NCBI RefSeq assembly: GCF_036227325.1
Contig: NZ_CP109467.1
Location: 7,688,001 to 7,752,000 of the forward strand
DNA: 64,000 bases
Source of the DNA: Streptomyces sp. NBC_01465
GTDB taxonomy: Bacteria; Actinomycetota; Actinomycetes; Streptomycetales; Streptomycetaceae
Reading direction: 5' to 3'
Shown here: positions 8,438 through 14,831 of the stretch, one piece after another
Numbering within the stretch: the stretch's first letter is position 1
Layout: each line of letters begins with the position of its first letter
Position numbers and translations under genes: made by a program
Notes under the pieces: model-generated
Databases searched by the model: none
What the model was told of the DNA's origin: nothing
Seen by the model: the letters and a program-made list of their open reading frames with translations, nothing else

Positions 8438-10648
8438 TCACTCGGGGTCGGCGTACTGGATGCCGCGGCCGTTGGTGGACAGATAGACGCGGCCGTGGAT
8501 GCGGGGGTCGCCGGTGACGGCTGCTCCGGTCCAGCCCCACTGGTGGGCGTCGTCGTTGATACGGGTCCAGCGCGCGCCCTCGTCGTCGGAGCGGTACACG
8601 GCAGTGATGGTCTCGGTGGACCCGACGAGATAGAGGGCGGGGTACCGGGCGCCCGGGGCGGCCTTGCCGAACCCGAGGGCATACGAGGCCGAGGCACTGG
8701 AGACCTTCGTGAAGGTGACGCCGCCGTCCCGCGAGCGGTAGAGGCCGTTCGACTTCGCCGAGAGCCAGAGGTCGCCGGAGCGTCCTGGAGCCGCGGCGAT
8801 ACGGAACTGGCTGTCACCGGAGGGGAGTCCGGTGGCCCGGGCGGTGAAGGAGGCGCCACTGTCAGTGCTGGCGGATACGGTTCCTGTGTCGGTGTCGTAG
8901 ACATAGAAACGGGTGGGATCGGCGGGGTCGGCGACAGGGACCCCGCCCTTGGGGAAGGAGGAGACCTCGGTCCAGGTGGCGCCGCCGTCGGTGGAGCGGT
9001 GGGCGGGGTATTTGGTGCCGTCCCAGTGGACGAACGACCAGAGCAGGGTGGCCCCGTCGGCACCGACCGCGATCGGCCCCGGCGCGGCGGACGCGATCTC
9101 GGGCTGCGCGGCAAAGGGGGTCCAGGTGCGGCCGCCGTCGGTGGACGACGCGCCGTTCTTTCCGGACGACCACCCGGTGCGGACCGTGTACGAGGGCTTC
9201 AGGGCTGCCTGGGCGAGGCCGGTGGCGGAGCCGAACACGGGGTTGGTGGCCATGCCGAGCGAGGGGGAGGAGGTGAGCGAGTCGTGGTACATCACGCCGA
9301 TGTCGCCGAGACCGCTGAGGAGATGGGCCTTGCCGGTGGGCGGGGAGAGAAGGAAGGTGACCGCGCTCTCCTCCAGTCCGCGGATCTGCGGCGCCCAGTG
9401 GACGAGGTCGCAGGTCGAGAACAGGGTCGCCCCCGTTCCGTACACGATGTGGCGCGAGTCGTACGGATCGATGCCGACGGTCTGGATCCACCAGCCGAAC
9501 TTCGCCTTCTCACCCCAGTTGAGATACGGCGTCTCCGTGACGTCGAGAACCGCGGAGTCCTTGAGGGAGACCCAGGTGCGGCCCCGGTCGGTGGAGCGGA
9601 AGAGCGTGTCGACGTCCGCCCAGCGGTTGTTGGTCGAGACGACCACGGTGCCGGGGCGGCGGGCGTCCACGGCCACACCGCCGTAGCCGAAGGTGTCCGC
9701 GGATCCGTCCGCCGTCGTGCCGCCCGGAGGCACCGGGGTCACCTCGGTCCAGGCGCCGGTGACGGTGTTCAGGCGGTGGACGGAGCCGGTGGTCTGGTTG
9801 TTGGGGCCGGGAGTGTTCGCGTAGGTGACATACAGGTCCCGGGCCCCGATGTCGTAGGCGCTGCGTACGGGAATCTTCGCCGCGTCGCCCGACGGCTGCC
9901 CCGCCACCGTCTGCCAGCGGCCACCGGTGTACTGGTACAGGCCGGCGTCACCGCCGTCGCCCCACCCGGCGTACAGCACGCGCTCGGCGGCGGCGAGGAA
10001 GGTGATGCCCTGGCCGGACGCGGACGGGGTGGCGGGGAAGTCGGCGGCGGCCCAAGTGGAGCCCCGGTCAGTGGACTTCAGGAGTCCGTCGTGCCGGGTG
10101 CCGAGCCACAGGGTGTCGCTGTCCCGCGGGTCCACCAGCAGCCGCTCCCCGGTGCCGCGCCCGTCCTCGTTGGCGCCGAGCCTGACGTTCAGATCGGTGC
10201 GGGCCCAGGTTGCGCCCCGGTCCTCCGAGCGGAGCACGGCCCCTGTGCCCGCCGAGGGCTGGGAGTAGGTGCCCAGCGCGAGGAAGAGCCGGTCGGGGTG
10301 GGCCGCGTCGACGGCCATCGCCTCGACGCCGGTCAGGTTCCAGTCGTCCCAGCCGATGTGGTCGAGAAGCGGCACCCACCGGGAGGTGGTTCTCTCCCAG
10401 CGGTACGCACCCCCGATGTCGGTCCTGGCATAGGCGAGCCCCTTGACGCGGGGGTGGAAGAGGACTCCGGTGACGAAGCCGGTCCCGCCGATGGAGGCGG
10501 TGCGCCAGCGGTGCGCCTGGACCGACGTGTCCGCAACGGCCCCTGCGGCAGCGGCGGTTGACGCCGGAGGCAGCACGACAGCGGCCGCCGCGACTCCGGC
10601 GCCGGCGAGCACCGTGCGGCGGCTGGGGCTGCGGAGAGGTCCGTACAT
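8438..10648 (-). CDS. Secreted GH74 xyloglucanase with Tat signal
   Basis: A 736-aa GH74 enzyme. This family is essentially xyloglucan-specific (endo-xyloglucanases and reducing-end-specific cellobiohydrolases) and folds as two seven-bladed propellers. The N-terminal signal carries a twin-arginine motif (SRRTVLAGAG) and a hydrophobic stretch, predicted cut near residue 35. The family hallmark GGTGFVTGVLFHP followed by ARTDIGGAYRW contains the conserved catalytic aspartate of the first propeller. LLDHIGWDDWN follows. BNR boxes (STDRGSTW, STDRGRTW, STDGGRTW, STDGGATW, RDGGVTF) recur to the end. There is no carbohydrate-binding module. The start at 10648 has GGAAGGTGATCGCC in front; the same frame is open far upstream but that part is only the shadow of the permease gene. 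This is the strongest single indicator that the operon targets xyloglucan. Confidence 0.92.
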   Translation of the reverse strand: MYGPLRSPSRRTVLAGAGVAAAAVVLPPASTAAAAGAVADTSVQAHRWRTASIGGTGFVTGVLFHPRVKGLAYARTDIGGAYRWERTTSRWVPLLDHIGWDDWNLTGVEAMAVDAAHPDRLFLALGTYSQPSAGTGAVLRSEDRGATWARTDLNVRLGANEDGRGTGERLLVDPRDSDTLWLGTRHDGLLKSTDRGSTWAAADFPATPSASGQGITFLAAAERVLYAGWGDGGDAGLYQYTGGRWQTVAGQPSGDAAKIPVRSAYDIGARDLYVTYANTPGPNNQTTGSVHRLNTVTGAWTEVTPVPPGGTTADGSADTFGYGGVAVDARRPGTVVVSTNNRWADVDTLFRSTDRGRTWVSLKDSAVLDVTETPYLNWGEKAKFGWWIQTVGIDPYDSRHIVYGTGATLFSTCDLVHWAPQIRGLEESAVTFLLSPPTGKAHLLSGLGDIGVMYHDSLTSSPSLGMATNPVFGSATGLAQAALKPSYTVRTGWSSGKNGASSTDGGRTWTPFAAQPEIASAAPGPIAVGADGATLLWSFVHWDGTKYPAHRSTDGGATWTEVSSFPKGGVPVADPADPTRFYVYDTDTGTVSASTDSGASFTARATGLPSGDSQFRIAAAPGRSGDLWLSAKSNGLYRSRDGGVTFTKVSSASASYALGFGKAAPGARYPALYLVGSTETITAVYRSDDEGARWTRINDDAHQWGWTGAAVTGDPRIHGRVYLSTNGRGIQYADPE

Positions 10649-10692
10649 GGCGATCACCTTCCGGTGGGGGACATGGGGGGCGGGACTGCGGG

Positions 10693-10736
10693 CCACCGTG
10701 CCCGGCGGAGGCTGTGAACGCGACCGGGCACGGTGG
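10693..10736. terminator. Intra-operon hairpin between permease and GH74 genes
   Basis: A perfect 13-bp inverted repeat, CCACCGTGCCCGG at 10693-10705 with its complement at 10724-10736 and an 18-base loop, in the 149-bp gap between the permease stop and the GH74 start. It may act as a partial terminator or an mRNA end-stabiliser that sets the ratio of transport to hydrolase expression. Confidence 0.6.
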
Positions 10737-10797
10737 AGCGGGAAGCCGTATGCGGGGAGGCATACGAAGGTGGCGGAGCGGGGCGGGGCGGAGCGGG

Positions 10798-11736
10798 TCA
10801 GCCCTTCACGGCGCCGGTGAGCATGCCCTTCTTGAAGTGCTTCTGGACGAAGGGGGAGAGGACTGCGACGGGCAGCAGCGCCAGCACCATGACGGCCATC
10901 TGGACGGACACCCGCGACAGAGATCCTGCCTTGACCACCTGGCCGAGTCCGAGCGGGATCTCCTGCTTCTGCACGAGCTGGATCAGCACGTTCTGCAGCG
11001 GCATCATGTTCTGGTCGCTGAGGTAGATCGAGGCGTTGAACCAGGCGCTCCAGTACCCGACCGCGTAGAAGAGCGTGATGACCGCGATCACCGCACGGGA
11101 CAGTGGCATCACGATCTGCCAGAGGATGCGGACATCCCCCGCCCCGTCGATGCGCGCACTGTCGATGAGTTCCGATGAGATGCCCATGAAGAATCCGCGC
11201 AGGACCAGGACGTTGAAGATGTTGATCGCGCTCGGCAGGATCAGCGCGAGATAGCTGTCCGTGAGGCCCAGCGTCTGCACCAGCAGATAGGTGGGGATCA
11301 TCCCGGCGCCGAAGAACATCGTCGCCATGAGCACCATCAGGATGAGCCGGTGGCCGAGTGAGCCTGGACGCGAAAGGCCGTAGGCGCACAGGATCGACAC
11401 GGTCATCGAGAACAGGGTGCCGACCAGCGTAACCAGGACGCTGATGACCGCGGCCCGCGTGACCTGGCCACCGCTGAGCAGCTCCTTGTACGCGATGAGC
11501 GTGAAGTCTCTCGGGACGATCACCAGACCGCCCGCATCGGAGATCGCCTCCTTCGAGGAGACGCTGGTGACGACCACGATCCACAGCGGGAACAGCACGG
11601 CGAGGCAGGCGAGCCCGAGCGCGGCGCCCTTCACCGTGAGCCCCGCCCTGCCAGGCGTCTCTTCCCACGGGGGCCGGGGCGGCGCCGACCAGCGCGAGGG
11701 CCGTGAGGTGCCGGGCTTGTCCATGACGGCGGTCAC
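10798..11736 (-). CDS. Carbohydrate ABC transporter permease, MalG/YtcP type
   Basis: A 312-aa inner-membrane permease of the CUT1 family. After a cytosolic N-terminal tail of about 35 residues there are six hydrophobic segments, beginning GAALGLACLAVLFPLWIVVV. The EAA loop that contacts the ATPase is recognisable as ELIDSARIDGAGDVRILWQIVMPLS (about residues 188-212). The C-terminus ends QKHFKKGMLTGAVKG, characteristic of LplC/YtcP-type permeases. It starts at a GTG overlapping the stop of the upstream permease (GTGA, 11733-11736); an internal ATG at 11724 is an alternative. No ATPase gene is present in the locus; Streptomyces CUT1 systems normally share the single ATPase MsiK encoded elsewhere. 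Confidence 0.92.
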   Translation of the reverse strand: MTAVMDKPGTSRPSRWSAPPRPPWEETPGRAGLTVKGAALGLACLAVLFPLWIVVVTSVSSKEAISDAGGLVIVPRDFTLIAYKELLSGGQVTRAAVISVLVTLVGTLFSMTVSILCAYGLSRPGSLGHRLILMVLMATMFFGAGMIPTYLLVQTLGLTDSYLALILPSAINIFNVLVLRGFFMGISSELIDSARIDGAGDVRILWQIVMPLSRAVIAVITLFYAVGYWSAWFNASIYLSDQNMMPLQNVLIQLVQKQEIPLGLGQVVKAGSLSRVSVQMAVMVLALLPVAVLSPFVQKHFKKGMLTGAVKG

Positions 11737-12770
11737 TTCTTGTACACCCCCTGCTCGCCCATGAGATGGGCGATCTTGTTCGCGGTGAGGACGAGCACGA
11801 TGCCGACGACCCCCTTGATGAGGCCGGCGGCGGCGGCGTAACTGAAGTCCTGGTTACGGATACCGGTCCACCACACGAAGGTGTCCAGGACCTCGGCGGC
11901 ACCGGGCCCCACCGCGTCCCGCTGGAGCAGCAGTTGCTCGAATCCGACGGTGAGCGCGTCGCCGACCCGCAGCACGAGCAGCAGGGCGATCACCGGGCGC
12001 AGCGCGGGCAGCGTGATGTGCCACATACGGCGCCAGCGGTTCGCGCCGTCCATCGCCGCGGCCTCGTACAGATCGGTGTTGACCGCCGCGAGCGCTGCGA
12101 GGAAGACGATGATTCCCCAGCCCGCGTCCTTCCAGATGCCTTCCGCTGTCACCAGGAATTTGAAGATCCCCGGGTCGGTCATCAGGTCGAAGCCCTCATG
12201 ACCGTGCTCGCGCAGTGTCTGCGCGATGACGCCGGCACCGCCGAAGATCTGCTGGAAGACGGCGACGACCAGGATCCATGAGAAGAAGTGCGGCAGATAC
12301 AGAACCGCCTGTGCGAAAGCCCGCACCCGGGGCCTGATCACGCTGTTGATGAGGAGCGCGAGTGCGATGGGCAGCGGAAAGAAGAGGACGAGCTGCAGGA
12401 AGAACAACACGAAGGTGTTCTGGACCGCGTCCCAGAACTTCGGGTCCTCGAAGACCCGTTGGAACTGCTCGAACCCCACCCACGGGCTGTGGGCCATCGC
12501 CGTGATGCCGTTGGTGGAGACGTACGGGTCGTAGTCCTGGAACGCGGTGATGTTGCCCAGGATCGGTATGTAGTTGAAGACCAGTACGAGGAGCAGCGCG
12601 GGCACGGTCATCAGGATCAGCGTGCGGTCGCGTCTGAAGCGCCTCCGCAGTGGGATCTTCGCGGAAGGCACCGTCTTGGCGCGCGTCCTCGACGGGGCGG
12701 GCGACTCGTCGGTCACGTCATTGCGGGGCGGCGACAAACTGGGGGTGTCCGCCGCCGTGTGGTGCGCCAC
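11733..12770 (-). CDS. Carbohydrate ABC transporter permease, MalF/LplB type
   Basis: A 345-aa CUT1 permease and partner of the adjacent MalG-type permease. A hydrophilic N-terminal tail of about 48 residues precedes six membrane segments (first LILMTVPALLLVLVFNYIPI). The EAA motif reads YEAAAMDGANRWRRMWHITLPAL near residues 232-254. The GTG start at 12770 is supported by GAGGAG about 6 bases upstream. LplB-type permeases paired with Tat-exported lipoprotein binding proteins are a common arrangement for oligosaccharide uptake in actinobacteria and firmicutes. The gene is 80 bases after the binding protein gene, with a hairpin in between, and is translationally coupled to the next gene. Confidence 0.92.
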   Translation of the reverse strand: MAHHTAADTPSLSPPRNDVTDESPAPSRTRAKTVPSAKIPLRRRFRRDRTLILMTVPALLLVLVFNYIPILGNITAFQDYDPYVSTNGITAMAHSPWVGFEQFQRVFEDPKFWDAVQNTFVLFFLQLVLFFPLPIALALLINSVIRPRVRAFAQAVLYLPHFFSWILVVAVFQQIFGGAGVIAQTLREHGHEGFDLMTDPGIFKFLVTAEGIWKDAGWGIIVFLAALAAVNTDLYEAAAMDGANRWRRMWHITLPALRPVIALLLVLRVGDALTVGFEQLLLQRDAVGPGAAEVLDTFVWWTGIRNQDFSYAAAAGLIKGVVGIVLVLTANKIAHLMGEQGVYKK

Positions 12771-12795
12771 GGTCTACTCCTCGGTGCGTGGCCCC

Positions 12796-12826
12796 GGGCC
12801 GGACGGCTTGGGCGCGCGTCCGGCCC
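12796..12826. terminator. Intra-operon hairpin after the binding-protein gene
   Basis: A 10-bp perfect inverted repeat (12796-12805 with 12817-12826), extended by further G-C pairs if one bulge is allowed. It lies in the 80-bp gap after the solute-binding protein. Such hairpins are common after binding-protein genes and let the binding protein be made in excess over the permeases. Confidence 0.6.
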
Positions 12827-12850
12827 CGGGAGTCATCAGGCGTCGGTTGG

Positions 12851-14530
12851 TCAGCCGGCGGACGAGCCGTTGTCGTCGAGCAGCTTCTTGTACCAGTCGC
12901 GGAGCTGGTCGCCGCCCTTGGACTTCCACTCCGAGACGGCCTGCTGCATGTCGCTGACCTTCTTGCGGCCGCGGACGATGTCCTTCTCCAGCTGCTCGAA
13001 GTCGTTCATCAGGTTCGTCCAGCGGCTCGGCTCGATGATCGTCAGGCCGTAGAAGGAGGACTTGGTGGTGAAGGTGCCCATGCGCTGCTGCCACTCGATC
13101 ATGTCTTTGGTGACGTCGGGCAGATCGGGGTGGGCGACGTAGGCGGAGGGCGCGCCGACGTAGCCCCAGGCCCCGTTGACCTCGATGTTGCCCTGGTCGG
13201 TCTTGACCGGACGTCCGTCGGTCATCTTGTAGTCGGTGCCCTCGACGCCGTAGTCGGCGAGCATCCGCTCCTTGGTGCCGTACGGCGCGGAGCAGAAGTT
13301 GGCGATCGCCAGGATGTCCTTGACGACCTGTTCGGAGGCGCTCTTGTTGACGAAGGCCCAGATGCCCGCCGGGTTGGTCGCCCACAGCTTCGGATTGCCG
13401 CCGGCATGTCCGGGGATGTCCATCGCCCCCATCGAGAACGACGGGTGCTTCGCGATCTGTTCGGCGGTCTTTCCGTACCAGCCCGACAGGTCGCCGTTGT
13501 AGATCAGGACTTCGCCGTCGGTGAACCGGACGCTGGCATCGCCCTGGTTCTGCGCCTTGGCGTCCGGGTGGACGACGCCGGCCGAGAACAGCTTGCGGGT
13601 CCACTCCAGGGCTTCGAGGTACTCGGCGGTCTCGATACGGTTGGTCATCTTGCCGTCGATCAGGTGCCAGCCCAGCGCCTTGTCACCGCCGTTGAGGACG
13701 CCGAACATGTTCCACGCTGTCCACGTCATGTCGTCGCAGGCCCACACTTTGGCCTTGGCGCTGGTGATCTCCTTGGCGAGCGAGAAGAACTCGTCCGCGC
13801 TCTTGGGGACCTGCCACCCCTTCGCCTCGAAGGTGTCCTTGCGGTAGAACGGCGCGATGTTCGTGACGTACGAGGCGGGCATCGGGATGCCCCGCAGCTT
13901 GCCGCCGAAGATGGAGCGTTGCCAGGCGTCGGTGGGGATGGCCGCAAGGTTCGGGTAGTCCTTGACCTTGTCGCCGGAGAGGTACGGGCCGAGGTCGGCG
14001 AACTTGGCGTTGATGGCGGTGGGGATCTTGCCGCCGAGGTTCCAGCCCGGGACGACGACCAGGTCCGGGACGTCGCTGGAGGCGAGCACCGCGCCCAGCT
14101 TCTGGTCGTAGGTGTTGCCGTCCTGGTTCTTCCAGGTCGTCTGGACGCCGATGGCGTCGTTCATCGCCGCGTAGTAGGGGTTGTTCTGGGCCGGCGGCGT
14201 GCCCCAGAACGGCGACATGACCGTGATCTTGCTGCCCTTGCCCAGCTTGGTCTCGACCGAGGCCTTGAGCTGGGCGGTGGCTATCGCCTGGGTGAAGCCG
14301 GCCGATGAGCCGTTCTTGGACGGGATGTCGGGGGTCACGACGTTCCGCGCCACATAGGCCGGGAGGATCTTCTGTGCGTTCTTCCCGGTGGTGGTGCCGT
14401 CCTTGCTGCCCGTGTTGCTGCTGCCGCAGGCCGCCAGCAGCGGCATTCCGCCGGCCACGGCGAACGCGGCGACCGCGGTGGAGGAGAGGAAGGTTCTCCG
14501 GCTGGGGGCAGAGGGGGTGTTCGGCGTCAT
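12851..14530 (-). CDS. Extracellular solute-binding lipoprotein, LipO/YtcQ type
   Basis: A 559-aa binding protein, first gene of the xyloglucan-locus operon. The N-terminus combines a twin-arginine motif (SRRTFLSST) with a lipobox (LLAAC, cysteine near residue 31), so it should be exported by Tat and anchored as a lipoprotein. The rest is a large family-1-type binding domain of the LipO/YtcQ size class, which partners LplB/YtcP permeases and binds oligosaccharides. The ATG at 14530 is preferred over one at 14545 because AAGGG lies 7-8 bases before it. Promoter-like elements and a perfect LacI operator lie 80-135 bases upstream. The ligand is inferred to be xyloglucan oligosaccharides. Confidence 0.92.
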   Translation of the reverse strand: MTPNTPSAPSRRTFLSSTAVAAFAVAGGMPLLAACGSSNTGSKDGTTTGKNAQKILPAYVARNVVTPDIPSKNGSSAGFTQAIATAQLKASVETKLGKGSKITVMSPFWGTPPAQNNPYYAAMNDAIGVQTTWKNQDGNTYDQKLGAVLASSDVPDLVVVPGWNLGGKIPTAINAKFADLGPYLSGDKVKDYPNLAAIPTDAWQRSIFGGKLRGIPMPASYVTNIAPFYRKDTFEAKGWQVPKSADEFFSLAKEITSAKAKVWACDDMTWTAWNMFGVLNGGDKALGWHLIDGKMTNRIETAEYLEALEWTRKLFSAGVVHPDAKAQNQGDASVRFTDGEVLIYNGDLSGWYGKTAEQIAKHPSFSMGAMDIPGHAGGNPKLWATNPAGIWAFVNKSASEQVVKDILAIANFCSAPYGTKERMLADYGVEGTDYKMTDGRPVKTDQGNIEVNGAWGYVGAPSAYVAHPDLPDVTKDMIEWQQRMGTFTTKSSFYGLTIIEPSRWTNLMNDFEQLEKDIVRGRKKVSDMQQAVSEWKSKGGDQLRDWYKKLLDDNGSSAG

Positions 14531-14612
14531 TGCGTAACCCTTCATGGCACACCAGGACACATGGCGGGACACCCGCCGGTCGGCTCCTGTGTCAGAGGTG
14601 GAGCGCTGTATG

Positions 14613-14626
14613 TCGAAGCGCTTCGA
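14613..14626. promoter_or_regulatory. LacI-type operator for the transporter/glycosidase operon
   Basis: Perfect TCGAAGCGCTTCGA palindrome 83 bases upstream of the binding-protein ATG. It begins 10 bases downstream of a -10-like element read on the minus strand, so a bound repressor would cover the transcription start. Confidence 0.88.
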
Positions 14627-14636
14627 TGTTGCTGCG

Positions 14637-14665
14637 ACATTAAGTGAACGGGTCTGACCGCACAA
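14637..14665 (-). promoter_or_regulatory. Candidate sigma70-type promoter of the transporter operon
   Basis: On the minus strand TTGTGC (14660-14665) and TAATGT (14637-14642) are separated by exactly 17 bases. The latter is close to the TAnnnT consensus of HrdB promoters, and the LacI operator follows directly. Sequence-only inference. Confidence 0.4.
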
Positions 14666-14752
14666 GAGTTGATTTCAAGAAACCTCGCCCATGTTTCTGA
14701 TCCATTTCGCTATGGGACGTACATAGCACTTGAGTTGTGACCCCTTCATGTC

Positions 14753-14781
14753 TTGACACTTGACTCTGCGGCGGCTCAGCA
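14753..14781 (+). promoter_or_regulatory. Candidate promoter of the GH3 gene
   Basis: TTGACA at 14753-14758 is a consensus -35 box. A weak -10 candidate lies around 14777-14782, overlapping the start of the operator at 14782. Overlap of operator and -10 region fits repression by LacI. The -10 assignment is uncertain. Confidence 0.35.
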
Positions 14782-14795
14782 TCGAAGCGCTTCGA
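14782..14795. promoter_or_regulatory. LacI-type operator for the GH3 gene
   Basis: Perfect TCGAAGCGCTTCGA palindrome 36 bases before the GTG start of the GH3 gene. Its centre is 169 bp from the operator of the divergent operon, close to 16 helical turns, so a tetrameric or paired repressor could bridge the two. That last point is inference. Confidence 0.88.
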
Positions 14796-14831
14796 ACGAT
14801 CAACCTCCGACCTCTGCAAGGGGATCAGCAC

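Noticed and set aside
10649..11902. N-terminal extension of the GH74 frame across the permease gene
   Set aside because: The extension is a shadow of the permease. A twin-arginine signal peptide and ribosome binding site fix the GH74 start at 10648.
10798..14530. Transport operon lacking an ATPase gene as a sign of decay
   Set aside because: Streptomyces CUT1 sugar transporters normally share the MsiK ATPase encoded elsewhere, so absence is the rule.
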